Below, one piece after another: positions 1 through 8,571 of a stretch of DNA of 36,778 bases. Numbering within the stretch: the stretch's first letter is position 1; every line of letters begins with the position of its first letter. The notes beneath the pieces were generated by a model that did no database searches, had not been told where the DNA came from, and saw nothing but the letters and a program-made list of their open reading frames with translations. The stretch comes from Phenylobacterium sp. (GTDB taxonomy: Bacteria; Pseudomonadota; Alphaproteobacteria; Caulobacterales; Caulobacteraceae), in contig NZ_JAUYNW010000064.1 in the NCBI RefSeq assembly GCF_030698145.1, forward strand, positions 1 through 36,778, in the 5' to 3' direction. A program made the position numbers and the translations under genes.

Positions 1-7
1 GGCCGGG

Positions 8-107
8 TGAGGGGGACTAAAATGCCCTTCAACGGAGGTTCGACCGGTCTGAGCAGGAGTCAAAGTCCCCCTCAGGCCCTTCGGGCCAGCTCCCCCAGAG
101 GGGGAGC
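8..107. repeat. Intergenic palindromic (REP-like) element
   Basis: An 11-bp inverted repeat pairs TGAGGGGGACT (8-18) with AGTCCCCCTCA (64-74). Two compact hairpins follow: GGCCC-TTC-GGGCC (75-87) and GCTCCCCC-AGA-GGGGGAGC (89-107). Dense G/C palindromes with no coding frame are typical of dispersed extragenic palindromes in Caulobacter-type genomes. Copy number cannot be judged from one window. It lies downstream of the small membrane protein gene and may also help end its transcript, although no T-run is seen. Confidence 0.5.
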
Positions 108-159
108 ATCTAAGCTCCGCCGCATATGCGATAGCCCTGCCTTTCGAGGGGAGTAACCG

Positions 160-549
160 TTATGCGCGGGCCGAGCGGCGCAGGCCCATGAACTGGAGCT
201 CGGCGAAGGCGGCGACCGCCAGGGCCTGGCCGATGACGAAGGCGTAGCCCAGCGCCGTGGGCTGGGCCCAGCCGAGCGCCAGCAGCATCAGGCTCTCCAG
301 CGCCCAGATGGCGTTGCCGACGATCACCAGCCAGACCACCGCGCCTGGCAGGCTGGCGCGCGCGCCCAGGAAACCGACGAAGGCCGCGTAGGCGATGAGG
401 AAGTAACCGGCCGGCTCAGTTAGCGCGGCCTGCAGGCCGGTGAGGCTCTCGAGCGTCGCGCCGCCGAAGGCGAGCAGGACGCCGACCGCCCCGCTGGCGA
501 CGGAGTCGGCGGCGAAGGCGCGGCGAAGGAATTGGGACGAGGCGATCAT
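160..549 (-). CDS. Small four-helix integral membrane protein, function unknown
   Basis: A 129-residue protein with about four hydrophobic segments (roughly residues 17-35, 45-63, 68-88 and 95-118) separated by very short loops; it ends in the basic tail RRSARA. I chose the ATG at 549 because AGGGAG lies six bases upstream. A longer upstream reading in this frame is low-complexity Arg/Pro-rich and antisense-like, so it was dropped. It lies 97 bp downstream of the efflux outer-membrane gene on the same strand, so it could be the last gene of that transcript or have its own promoter. I do not recognise a named family and assign no function. The inner membrane is the likely location. Confidence 0.65.
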   Translation of the reverse strand: MIASSQFLRRAFAADSVASGAVGVLLAFGGATLESLTGLQAALTEPAGYFLIAYAAFVGFLGARASLPGAVVWLVIVGNAIWALESLMLLALGWAQPTALGYAFVIGQALAVAAFAELQFMGLRRSARA

Positions 550-646
550 GGGTGGCTCCCTTGGCTTGGGCCCGGGGGCGTCCCAGGCGTGAGCCGAAAA
601 TGCCGATCGCCCCGCCCAGGGTCGATTACGCCTCAGGTAATGGCGC

Positions 647-2044
647 TCATGTCGTCGGCCACCCGCCGCCGAGCGCCTTGTAGACCGCCGCCACGTCGGT
701 GTTGGCCGCCGTCTCGGCCACGCTGACCGCGTCCTCGGCGGCCAGCAGGGTCCGCTCGGCGTCGAGCAGCACCAGGAAGTCGATGACCCCCTCCTGGTAG
801 CGCACGCGCGCCAGTTCCGCCGCCCGCCGCGAGGCCGAGGCCTGGTCGGTGAGGCTGCGAAGCTGGGCTTGGCGCTGGCCATAGGCGACCAGGGCGTTCT
901 CCACGTCCTCCAGGGTGCGCAGGACGGTGCGGTCGTAGACCGCCAGACTCGCGCCGTTGCGCGCCTCCTGAGCCCGCAGCCGGGCGCGGGCGCCGCCCAG
1001 GTCCAGGCCCGGCCAGCTCACCGCCGGGGTCACCGACCAGGCCCGGCTTGCGCCCTCGCCGAGCGCCGAGAGATCGCCGGCCAGGAAGCCGACGAAGCCG
1101 GTGATCCGAACCCGCGGGAAGAGGTCGGCCGCGGCCACCCCGGTCCGCGCGGTTTCCGCCGCCAGCCGACGCTCGGCCGCCTGGACGTCGGGGCGGCGAC
1201 GCAGCAGGTCGGAGGCCTCCCCGATGGCGATCTGGCGCGCGCGGGGCTTGGGCGGGGCCTCGCGGGGAACCAGAACGGCCTCCAGCGCGCCCGGTCGCTG
1301 GCCGACCAGCACCGCCAGCCGGTGGGCTGCCTGGCGTTCGGAGGTCACCAGCGCCGGAATCGTGGCCTCGACGGCGCTGAGGCGGGCCTGGGCGCTGGCC
1401 ACGTCGATGGGATCGCTGCGGCCGACGTCGAAGCGCACTTGGGTGATGCGCACGGTGTCGCACTGGGTGTCCAGGTTGCGGCGGGCAACCGCCAGCCGCG
1501 TCTGGGCGCCGCGCAGCTCGAAATAGGTCCGCGCGACCTCGGCGGCGACGGTGACCTGTGCGTCGCGCAGGTCGGCCTCGGCCGCGCCTTTCTCAGCCTT
1601 GGCGGCGTCAACGCCGTGGCGCACCCGGCCGAACAGGTCGAGCTCCCAGGCCGCGTCGAAGCCCAGTTGATAGGTCTCGCTGTCAACACGGACTTCGCCG
1701 GAACCCGGCTGCTGCTTGCTGACGGTCTCCCGGGCCCCGACTGTGGCGCGCGGCAGTTGCTCCAGCCGCGCATCGGTGAACAGCGCGCGGGCCTCGGCCA
1801 CCCGCGCCACCGCGATCCGCAGGTCGAGGTTGGCCGACAGCGCCTTGGCGATCAGCTCGTCGAGGATAGGGTCCTCGAATTGCCGCCACCAGGCCGCCTC
1901 GGGGTTGGCCGCGGCGAAGGCGGTCGGATCGGCGTTGTGGAACACCGCCGGTGGCGTGGCCGGTGTCTCGTACTTCGGACCCACGGCGCAGGCCGCCAGG
2001 CTGAGCGCCAGGACCAGCGGAGTCGCGTGACGAAGAGCAATCAT
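647..2044 (-). CDS. RND efflux outer-membrane channel lipoprotein, NodT/OprM family
   Basis: A 465-residue TolC-like outer-membrane factor that forms the exit duct of the tripartite efflux pump. The N-terminus is a lipoprotein signal with lipobox L-A-A-C (Cys19), followed by VGPKY, the CxVGPxY signature of the NodT/OprM class. Two outer-membrane efflux repeats follow (about residues 60-255 and 270-455), including the conserved LLRRRPDVQAAERRL stretch and the FPRVRITGFVG strand. The ATG at 2044 overlaps the pump stop codon (ATGA, 2041-2044), so translation is probably coupled. Length and motifs are normal. In Caulobacter crescentus an acrA-acrB2-nodT operon next to the TetR gene tipR has this layout; orthology is inferred from layout and family only. 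Confidence 0.93.
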   Translation of the reverse strand: MIALRHATPLVLALSLAACAVGPKYETPATPPAVFHNADPTAFAAANPEAAWWRQFEDPILDELIAKALSANLDLRIAVARVAEARALFTDARLEQLPRATVGARETVSKQQPGSGEVRVDSETYQLGFDAAWELDLFGRVRHGVDAAKAEKGAAEADLRDAQVTVAAEVARTYFELRGAQTRLAVARRNLDTQCDTVRITQVRFDVGRSDPIDVASAQARLSAVEATIPALVTSERQAAHRLAVLVGQRPGALEAVLVPREAPPKPRARQIAIGEASDLLRRRPDVQAAERRLAAETARTGVAAADLFPRVRITGFVGFLAGDLSALGEGASRAWSVTPAVSWPGLDLGGARARLRAQEARNGASLAVYDRTVLRTLEDVENALVAYGQRQAQLRSLTDQASASRRAAELARVRYQEGVIDFLVLLDAERTLLAAEDAVSVAETAANTDVAAVYKALGGGWPTT

Positions 2045-5000
2045 GGGCGGACCTCCGCGTTCTCGATCGCCGCCGCCGTGGTGGCGCGACGGGTGAAGCG
2101 CCGCACCAGCAGGTAGAAGACCGGGGTCAGCAGCAGGCCGAAGAAGGTCACCCCCAGCATACCGGAGAACACCGCCACCCCCATGGCGTGGCGCATCTCG
2201 GCCCCCGCGCCGTGGGAGAAGACCAGCGGGGCCACCCCCATGATGAAGGCCAGCGAGGTCATCAGGATCGGCCGCAGCCGCAGGCGGCAGGCCTCCAGCA
2301 CCGCGTCCCAGGTTGGAACCCCGTGCGCCTCCCCGTCCCTGGCGAACTCGACGATCAGGATGGCGTTCTTGCACGCCAGCCCCACCAGCACGATCAGCCC
2401 GATCTGGGTGAAGATGTTGTTGTCCCCGCCCGTGAGCGCCACCCCGGCCAGGGCCGACAGCAGGGTCATGGGCACGATCAGGATCACCACCAGGGGCAGG
2501 CTCCAGCTTTCGTACTGGGCGGCCAGCACCAGGAAGGCCAACAGGACGCAGAGCGGGAAGACGAACACCGCCGTATTGCCCGCCAGAATCTGCTGGTAGG
2601 TCAGGTCGGTCCATTCGTAGCCCATACCGTTGGGCAGTTCAGACTTGGCGAGCTTCTCCATGGCCGCCTCGGCCTGGCCCGACGAGTAGCCGGGCGCGGC
2701 CCCGCCGTTGATCTCGGCCGAGAGCATGCCGTTATAGTGGGTCACCCGGTCGGGGCCGGTGGTCTGCCTCAGGGTCACGAAGGCCCCCAGCGGCGCCATC
2801 TGGCCCTCGGCGTTGCGGGTCTGCAGGCGCAGGACGTCTTCCGGCTCCAGTCGGTGCTTCTGGTCGGCCTGGACGTCGACCTCATAGGTCCGCCCGAAGA
2901 TATTGAAATCGTTCACATAGACGGAACCCAGATAGACCTGCATGGTCTCGAATAGTTCGCTTAGCGAGAAGCCGGCGGCGCGGGCCTTTTCCCGGTCGAT
3001 GTCGGCGGTGATCTGCGGGACATTGATCTGGAAGCCGGAGAACAGGCCCGCCAGCGACGGCTCCTTGGCGCTCTTGGCGATCAGGTTCTGGGTCTGGGCG
3101 TAGAGCTCTTCCGCGCCGAGGCCGGCCTGGTCCTCGATCTGGATCTTGAAGCCGCCGATGGTGCCGAGGCCCATGACCGGCGGCGGCGGGAAGACGGCGA
3201 CATTGCCGTCCTCGATGGCGCCGAACTTGGCGTTCAGCTCACCGGCCAGAGCATTGGCGGACAATGCCTTTCCCCGCCGCTGCTCGAAGGGGTCGAGGGT
3301 CACGAAGATGATCCCGGCGTTCGGGCTATTGGTGAAACCGTTGATCGACAGGCCCGGGAAGGCCACGGCGCTTTCGACCCCGGGCGTCCTCAGGGCGATG
3401 TCCGTCATCTGGCGGATCACCGCTTCCGTGCGATCGAGGGAGGCCGCGTCCGGAAGCTGGGCGGCGGCCACCAGGTACTGCTTGTCCTGCGGCGGGATGA
3501 AGCCGGTGGGGGTCTTCATGAAGGCCATGGCGGTCAGCAGGACCAACACGCCATAGACGGCCAGGGCCGCCGTGGGCTTGCCCAGGATCTTGCCGACCCC
3601 TGCGACATAGCCGTTGGAGGACTTGGCGAAGAACCGGTTGAACGGCCCGAACACCCAACCGAAGGCCAGGTCGATCAGCTGCTGGAACCGGTCCTTGGGC
3701 GCGCCGTGCGGGCGCAGCAGCTTGGCCGCCAGGGCCGGCGACAGGGTCAGCGAATTGAAGGCTGAGATGATCGTCGAGATGGCGATGGTGAGCGCGAACT
3801 GGCGGTAGAACTGCCCCGACAGGCCGCTGATGAAGGCGGTTGGGATGAAGACGGCGCAGAGGACAAGCGCGGTGGAGACGATTGGGCCGGTCACCTCGCT
3901 CATGGCCTTGCGGGCCGCGGCGTCCGGGGCGAGCCCGCCCGCGATGTTCCGCTCGACGTTCTCAACCACCACGATGGCGTCGTCGACCACCACCCCGATG
4001 GCCAGGACCAGGCCGAACAGGGTCAGCGTGTTCAGGCCGAAGCCCATCACGTGCATCACCGCGAAGGCGCCGATCAGCGACACCGGCACGGCGATCAGCG
4101 GGATCACCGAAGCGCGCCAGCTCTGCAGGAACAGCACCACCACGATGACCACCAGCAGGATGGCCTCGATGAGCGTGTGGGTCACCGCGTCGATCGAGCC
4201 GCGCACGAAGACGGTGGGGTCGTAGACGATCTTGTAGTCGACCCCCTGCGGGAACTCCTTCTTGAGGTCGGCCATGGCGGCGCGCACGTCGGTTGAGATG
4301 TCGAGCGCATTGGAGCCCGGCCGCTGGAAGATGGGCAGGGCCACGGCGGGCTGGTTGTCCAGCAGCGAGCGCAGGGCGTAGCTGGACGAGCCCAGCTCGA
4401 TCCGCGCCACGTCGCCCAGGCGGGTGATCTCGCCCCCCTGCCCCGTGCGGATGATGATGTTCCGGAAGTCGTCCTCGTCGGTCAGGCGGCCCTGGGCGTT
4501 GATCGCCACCTGGAAGTCGGCGGCGCCGGGCGCGGGCGGCGCGCCGAGCTGGCCGGCGGCCACTTGGACGTTCTGCTCGCGGATGGCGCGCAGGACGTCG
4601 CCGGCGGTGAGCGAGCGGGCCGCCACCTTCTCCGGATCCAGCCAGACGCGCATGGCGTAGGGACCCGATCCGAACATCTGCACGTCGCCGACGCCCTCGA
4701 TCCGCGCCAGCCGGTCCTTCACGCGCAACTGCGCGTAGTTGGACAGGTAGAGCATGTCGTAGCGCTTATCCGGCGAGATCAGGTGCACGACCATGGTCAG
4801 GTCGGGCGAGGCCTTGGTGGTGGTCACCCCGGCCCGCTGCACCTCCTGGGGCAGCTTGGGCAGCACCTGGGCCACCCGGTTCTGCACCTGGACCTGGGCC
4901 TTATCGAGGTCGGAGCCCAGGGCGAAGGTGACGGTGAGCGTCATGACGCCGTCGGCGGTGGCCTGGGACGACTGGTAGAGCATGCCCTCGACGCCGTTCA

Positions 5001-5211
5001 GCGACTGCTCCAGCGGCGAGGCCACGGTCTCGGCGATGACACCCGGATTGGCGCCGGGGAACACCGCGCGGACCACCACGGTGGGCGGCACGACCTCGGG
5101 ATATTCGCTGATCGGCAGGCGCGGCAGGGCCAGGAGGCCGGCCACGAAGATGAGGATGGACAGGACCGCGGCGAAGCGCGGCCTGTCCACGAAGAACGTG
5201 GAGAAATTCAT
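2041..5211 (-). CDS. RND multidrug efflux permease (HAE1 family, AcrB/MexF-like)
   Basis: A 1056-residue inner-membrane proton/drug antiporter, the usual length for hydrophobe/amphiphile efflux pumps. It opens with MNFSTFFVDRP and TM1, followed by the porter-domain motif FPGANP. Further on is GPYAMRVWLDP, and TM4 carries the proton-relay pair Asp410-Asp411 in GVVVDDAIVVVENVER. The second half repeats the fold with a final helix block around GVAPLVFSHGAGAEMRHAMG. Sequence style is closer to MexF than to AcrB. It is the middle gene of an adaptor-pump-channel operon: 32 bp after the adaptor and overlapping the channel by 4 bp. Substrates cannot be read from sequence. No truncation or frameshift is seen. 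Confidence 0.96.
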   Translation of the reverse strand: MNFSTFFVDRPRFAAVLSILIFVAGLLALPRLPISEYPEVVPPTVVVRAVFPGANPGVIAETVASPLEQSLNGVEGMLYQSSQATADGVMTLTVTFALGSDLDKAQVQVQNRVAQVLPKLPQEVQRAGVTTTKASPDLTMVVHLISPDKRYDMLYLSNYAQLRVKDRLARIEGVGDVQMFGSGPYAMRVWLDPEKVAARSLTAGDVLRAIREQNVQVAAGQLGAPPAPGAADFQVAINAQGRLTDEDDFRNIIIRTGQGGEITRLGDVARIELGSSSYALRSLLDNQPAVALPIFQRPGSNALDISTDVRAAMADLKKEFPQGVDYKIVYDPTVFVRGSIDAVTHTLIEAILLVVIVVVLFLQSWRASVIPLIAVPVSLIGAFAVMHVMGFGLNTLTLFGLVLAIGVVVDDAIVVVENVERNIAGGLAPDAAARKAMSEVTGPIVSTALVLCAVFIPTAFISGLSGQFYRQFALTIAISTIISAFNSLTLSPALAAKLLRPHGAPKDRFQQLIDLAFGWVFGPFNRFFAKSSNGYVAGVGKILGKPTAALAVYGVLVLLTAMAFMKTPTGFIPPQDKQYLVAAAQLPDAASLDRTEAVIRQMTDIALRTPGVESAVAFPGLSINGFTNSPNAGIIFVTLDPFEQRRGKALSANALAGELNAKFGAIEDGNVAVFPPPPVMGLGTIGGFKIQIEDQAGLGAEELYAQTQNLIAKSAKEPSLAGLFSGFQINVPQITADIDREKARAAGFSLSELFETMQVYLGSVYVNDFNIFGRTYEVDVQADQKHRLEPEDVLRLQTRNAEGQMAPLGAFVTLRQTTGPDRVTHYNGMLSAEINGGAAPGYSSGQAEAAMEKLAKSELPNGMGYEWTDLTYQQILAGNTAVFVFPLCVLLAFLVLAAQYESWSLPLVVILIVPMTLLSALAGVALTGGDNNIFTQIGLIVLVGLACKNAILIVEFARDGEAHGVPTWDAVLEACRLRLRPILMTSLAFIMGVAPLVFSHGAGAEMRHAMGVAVFSGMLGVTFFGLLLTPVFYLLVRRFTRRATTAAAIENAEVRP

Positions 5212-5243
5212 TCGAATGATTTCCTGGCGGCCCTAGGCCGGCC

Positions 5244-6458
5244 TCAGTTGGCGCGGACGGGCGTCGTGATTTGCGCCGTCTGGATGGAGGATGGCGCCTG
5301 CGCCGTCCGCGTCGGGGCGACCTCGACCTGGGCGAGGGCCGCGGTCGGGAGCTTGAAGGCCACCCGGGTCGGGGCCACGGTCATGCCGGGCTTCACCCGC
5401 TGGCCGCCGCCGACCACGATCACGTCGCCGGGCTTGAGGCCCGTGCGGATGATCCGCAGGTCGCCGACCTTGGGGCCCAGGGTGACGGTCCGGTACTCGG
5501 CGACGTTCTTCGGACCCACGACCAGCACGAACCGCTTGCCGAGGTCGGCGCCCACCGCCCGGTCCGGCGCCAGGGCGACGGACTCGGCGGCCTCGCTGAC
5601 CAGCCGCACCCGGGCGAACAGGCCTGCGGTGAACCGACCGTCGCGATTGGTGAACAGCGCCCGGCCGTTGATGGTGCCGCTGGCCGCGTCCATGGCGTTG
5701 TCGACGAAGACCAGACGGCCCTCGTGGGGATAGCCCTCCTCGGTCATCAGCCCCATGAACACCGGCGCGGGACGGCCACGGGTGGCCGCCGCGTATTTCA
5801 GATAGGTCTGCTCGTCGGTGTTGAACGAGGCGTAGATCGGGTTTTCCGAGACCACGGTGGTGAGCAGGTCGGCGCTGGTCACCAGGTTGCCGGGGGTGAT
5901 CGCCGCGCGGGAGACCCGCCCGTCGATGGGCGAGGTGATCCGGGTGAACTCCAGGTTCAGCTTGGCGGCGCTCAGCGAGGCCGAGGCGGCCTCCAGGGCG
6001 GCGCGAGTCGCCTTCTCCTCCGAGATCAGGCGCTCGAACTCACTGCGGGCCAGGGCGTTCTGCTCGACCAGGCGTTCGCCGCGCTGGCGATTGGCGCTAG
6101 CGAGCTCCAGCTTGGCGCGGCCGGCGTCGGCCTCGGCGCTCAACCGGGCCACCTCGGCCTGGAACGGCCGCGGGTCGATCTGGAACAGCACCTGGCCCTT
6201 GCGGACCTGGGCGCCTTCCGTGAACTGCACCGAGTTGATGTAGCCGCCGACCCGGGGCCGGACCTGGACGGTGTCGACTGGCTCCAGCCGGCCGGTGAAC
6301 TCGTCCCATTGCCGCAGGTTCTTGAACACCACCGGGGCGGCGGACACCTGGGGCGGCGGGGGTTCGGCGGAGGTCTGCTGGGCGGCGGCCCCGCAGCCTG
6401 AAATGAGCAGGGCGGCGGCGAGCACGGCGCCGATCGAAGCAAAGGATTGCGCGGACAT
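5244..6458 (-). CDS. RND efflux periplasmic adaptor lipoprotein (MexE/AcrA-like)
   Basis: A 404-residue membrane fusion protein that bridges the RND pump and outer-membrane channel. The signal ends in lipobox L-I-S-G-C (Cys22), so it is probably anchored in the outer leaflet of the inner membrane. The lipoyl half-motif RPRVGGYINSVQFTEGAQV (about residues 66-84) is followed by KGQVLFQIDPRPF. A coiled-coil hairpin (about 100-160) leads to the second lipoyl half (ITSPIDGRVSRA), then beta-barrel and membrane-proximal domains. The C-terminal tail is long and Ala/Thr/Gln-rich. It is the first gene of the operon, and its promoter carries two dyads described separately. This is the adaptor class that usually pairs with MexF-type pumps. 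Confidence 0.93.
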   Translation of the reverse strand: MSAQSFASIGAVLAAALLISGCGAAAQQTSAEPPPPQVSAAPVVFKNLRQWDEFTGRLEPVDTVQVRPRVGGYINSVQFTEGAQVRKGQVLFQIDPRPFQAEVARLSAEADAGRAKLELASANRQRGERLVEQNALARSEFERLISEEKATRAALEAASASLSAAKLNLEFTRITSPIDGRVSRAAITPGNLVTSADLLTTVVSENPIYASFNTDEQTYLKYAAATRGRPAPVFMGLMTEEGYPHEGRLVFVDNAMDAASGTINGRALFTNRDGRFTAGLFARVRLVSEAAESVALAPDRAVGADLGKRFVLVVGPKNVAEYRTVTLGPKVGDLRIIRTGLKPGDVIVVGGGQRVKPGMTVAPTRVAFKLPTAALAQVEVAPTRTAQAPSSIQTAQITTPVRAN

Positions 6459-6536
6459 GGGGGAGCTCCGGCCAAAGTGACGCGTCTGCCGCGCTTGACG
6501 CGCCGAGCAGGTAATGTTTTTAGGGTGATGTGACGG

Positions 6537-6588
6537 TACCGGTCGGTAACGTTCGTATTTAGATACTGACCGGTCGCTCTCACGTCAA
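6537..6588 (-). promoter_or_regulatory. Efflux operon promoter with two TetR-type operator dyads
   Basis: On the minus strand TTGACG (6588-6583) and TATCTA (6565-6560) are separated by 17 bp, a good sigma-70-type promoter for the adaptor gene. The spacer contains the perfect palindrome GACCGGTC (6568-6575). A second dyad, TACCG-GT-CGGTA (6537-6548), lies just downstream of the -10. ACCGGTCG occurs in both, 31 bp apart on the plus strand. Operators over the spacer and the start region are what a TetR repressor of the pump would use. The same dyads lie upstream of the divergent TetR gene and could mediate autorepression. Binding is inference. Confidence 0.6.
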
Positions 6589-6604
6589 TGCAAGGAAAAT
6601 GAAA

Positions 6605-7216
6605 ATGTCGGGGAGAGTCTCTGAAACTGCGGACATCTCGGAGGCGAAGTCGCGCAGACCCGCCCGCGACCGGATCTTCGAGACCGCGCGAGACATGTTC
6701 TATCGCCGGGGCATCCGCGCCGTCGGCGTCGAGGCCATCGCCGCGGAGGCCGGCGCCACCAAGATGAGCCTCTACCGCAACTTCCCCTCCAAAGATGAGC
6801 TGGTCGCCGAGGTGCTGCGCGAGCAGTCCCGCGAGGGTTGGATCTGGTGGGACGAGGTCGTCGCCCGCTTCGAGACTCCCCGCGAGAAGCTGGAAGGCCT
6901 GTTCGCCGCCTTCGCCGAGAAGGCCCAGACCGAGGAGGAGTACGGCTGCGCGATCTGCAACGCCGCCGTCGAACTCCACGAGGCCGACCACCCTGCCCGC
7001 GTCGTCGCCGACGAGTACAAGCGTGAAACCCTTCGCCGCCTGGTCGAGATGGCCCGCGCCGCCGGCGCGCCCGACGACGAGCTGGGCGACGGCCTGATGC
7101 TGCTGCTGGAAGGCGCCTACATGGCCCGCGTGACCCTGACCAGCGAGGGCCCGGTCAAGACCCTGGCCAGGACCGCTCGCGCCCTGATCCGCGAGCATCT
7201 CGACCATCGGGATTGA
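6605..7216 (+). CDS. TetR/AcrR family transcriptional repressor, likely regulator of the divergent efflux operon
   Basis: A 203-residue TetR-family protein. The N-terminal DNA-binding domain covers about residues 18-65, with the helix-turn-helix around VGVEAIAAEAGATKMSLYRNFPSKDEL, split by the family-typical turn. The C-terminal ligand/dimer domain is acidic and contains a Cys pair in YGCAICNA (about residues 116-123). Two ATGs are available; I prefer 6605, because AAGGA (6592-6596) is 8 bp upstream of it but only 2 bp from the ATG at 6599. It is divergent from the adaptor gene with operator-like dyads between. TipR of Caulobacter crescentus holds the equivalent place beside acrAB2-nodT, so this may be its counterpart. 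Effector unknown. Confidence 0.9.
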   Translation: MSGRVSETADISEAKSRRPARDRIFETARDMFYRRGIRAVGVEAIAAEAGATKMSLYRNFPSKDELVAEVLREQSREGWIWWDEVVARFETPREKLEGLFAAFAEKAQTEEEYGCAICNAAVELHEADHPARVVADEYKRETLRRLVEMARAAGAPDDELGDGLMLLLEGAYMARVTLTSEGPVKTLARTARALIREHLDHRD

Positions 7217-7295
7217 TGCGCCGATCGCCCCGGCGGCGTGGAAGCACCGGGCCGATCATGCTAACCTCGGACCGTTCCAAACGAGGGAGGCACGC

Positions 7296-7958
7296 ATGTC
7301 ATTGCGTATCAGTGATCTCGCCCCGGACTTCCAAGCCGACACCACCGAAGGCCGGATCCGTTTCCATGACTGGCTCGGAGACTCCTGGTGCATCCTGTTC
7401 TCGCACCCGAAGGACTTCACGCCGGTCTGCACGACTGAGCTGGGCTACCTGGCCAAGCTCCAACCGGAATTCGCCAAACGCAACTGCAAGGTCATCGGCC
7501 TGTCCGTGGACCCGGTCAGCGACCACGAACGCTGGCTCGCCGACATCGCCGAGGCCACCGGCTACAGCGTCAACTATCCGATCATCGGCGACAGCGATCT
7601 GGCGGTGGCCAAGCTCTACGACATGTTGCCCGCCGACGCCGGAACCACCGCCCAGGGGCGGACGGCGGCTAACAACCAGACCGTGCGCTGCGTCTACATC
7701 ATTGGGCCCGACAAGCTGATCAAGGCGATGCTGGTCTATCCGATGAGCTCGGGCCGCAACTTCGACGAGGTGCTGCGGCTGCTGGATTCTTGCCAGCTCA
7801 CCGCGCAGCACAAGGTCGCCACCCCCGCTAACTGGAAGCACGGCGAGGACGTGATCATCGTCCCGTCGGTCAGCGACGACGAGGCGCGCGAGCGTTTCCC
7901 GGGCGGTTGGACGGCGGTGAAGCCCTATATCCGAGTCGTGCCGCAGCCCGGCGCCTGA
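7296..7958 (+). CDS. Peroxiredoxin, 1-Cys/Prx6 type (AhpC-TSA family)
   Basis: A 220-residue cytosolic thiol peroxidase that reduces hydrogen peroxide and organic hydroperoxides. The active-site motif HPKDFTPVCTTE places the peroxidatic Cys at residue 45, with the conserved Thr42. The C-terminal extension (about residues 165-220, with TPANWKHGEDVIIVPSVSD and RVVPQP) is diagnostic of the Prx6 class rather than short AhpC or BCP. Cys154 (DSCQL) lies in the region of an optional second Cys, so a purely 1-Cys mechanism is likely but not certain. GAGGGAGG lies ahead of the ATG. The gene is monocistronic by position: 79 bp after the TetR gene and followed by an opposing tRNA. Confidence 0.94.
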   Translation: MSLRISDLAPDFQADTTEGRIRFHDWLGDSWCILFSHPKDFTPVCTTELGYLAKLQPEFAKRNCKVIGLSVDPVSDHERWLADIAEATGYSVNYPIIGDSDLAVAKLYDMLPADAGTTAQGRTAANNQTVRCVYIIGPDKLIKAMLVYPMSSGRNFDEVLRLLDSCQLTAQHKVATPANWKHGEDVIIVPSVSDDEARERFPGGWTAVKPYIRVVPQPGA

Positions 7959-8009
7959 CCTGCGCCGCGGCGTTGGACAGCGGCGAACTGCGCATTGCGC
8001 GAAGCAGGA

Positions 8010-8099
8010 TGGCGGTGACGCAGGGATTCGAACCCTGGATACGCTTTCACGTATGACGATTTAGCAAACCGTTGCCTTCAGCCACTCGGCCACGTCACC
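8010..8099 (-). tRNA. tRNA-Ser (anticodon GCU)
   Basis: Read on the minus strand, the 7-bp acceptor stem GGTGACG (8099-8093) pairs with CGTCACC (8020-8014). The anticodon loop TTGCTAA gives GCU, which reads AGC/AGU serine codons. A long variable arm (CATACGTGAAAGCGTATC) and the T-loop GGTTCGAATCC are present, as expected for a class II serine tRNA. Discriminator G is at 8013 and CCA is encoded at 8012-8010. There is no intron. No integrase or duplicated 3' end is seen nearby, so the tRNA does not appear to be an occupied attachment site. Confidence 0.95.
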
Positions 8100-8571
8100 A
8101 TTTGATTTGGCTCGGGTTTTCTCCCGACCCCGCGGCTGTCTTCAACCGGTTTACGGTCGGGTTCGCAAACCCTTCCGAATGGGACGCCCTCCATACCCAA
8201 AGCCACGTCCCTGAGCAACCGCCACGATCGGGTGGGCGTCCAGGGGAGACGACCGCGAAGCTCCTGGCGCCCTCGGGGATGAAGTCGCAAGGCCTGCCGG
8301 GCCCTGACCTGTCAGGTCGGCCTCGCGGCGGGGAGACAAGGTGAGGCCGAAAGGTTCTATCTGTGCCTGTTTAGAAAATTGGGCGCAACCGCGCGCCTGA
8401 ATGATTCGCCTTCTCTAATTATCCCTAATTTTGAGCTCCCTTCTCTAGCTTGATGCGGTCGAACACTTACAGTTGTAGCGCGAATACCATGAGACAGATC
8501 GAAATTCTGCTGGCAAAGTGTTCACTGGTCCATAGCGGCGTGGGCCGTGGTGGCGGCTAGGGAGTGCGAAC
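8100..8571. other. Gene-free stretch: stacked inverted repeats, then an AT-rich region before the protease
   Basis: I see no credible protein gene in these 472 bases. The left part has GC-rich inverted repeats: GGGACG/CGTCCC (8181-8211); GGGCG-T-CCAGG with CCTGG-CGCCC (8234-8272, 10 bp with one bulge); GACCTG-T-CAGGTC (8306-8318); TCGGCCTC/GAGGCCGA (8317-8350). The right part (about 8375-8460) is unusually AT-rich and contains CCTTCTCTA twice (8409-8417 and 8439-8447, 30 bp apart), plausible as the protease promoter or a promoter facing left. The left part could encode a structured RNA on either strand. I could not match it to tmRNA, SRP RNA or RNase P RNA by their hallmark motifs. Confidence 0.4.

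Noticed and set aside
869..2116. Long plus-strand open frame opposite the efflux channel gene, and similar ones opposite the pump, adaptor and gatB
   Set aside because: High-GC DNA gives long antisense frames; their translations are low-complexity (Gly/Arg/Ala/His) with no domain, while the minus-strand frames have clear family motifs.
6599..6604. ATG at 6599 as start of the TetR gene
   Set aside because: The AAGGA site is only 2 bp away; the ATG at 6605 has an 8-bp spacing.
8010..8099. tRNA-Ser as an occupied phage or island attachment site
   Set aside because: No integrase, no direct repeat of the tRNA 3' end and no foreign-looking base composition were seen on its 3' side.
8072..8344. 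Open frames of 60-90 codons in the region before the protease
   Set aside because: They run over the tRNA or lack ribosome sites, and their translations do not look like protein.
8181..8350. tmRNA, SRP RNA or RNase P RNA
   Set aside because: I looked for a tag-peptide coding segment, the GGAAGGAAGCAG-type SRP loop and RNase P hallmark motifs and found none.
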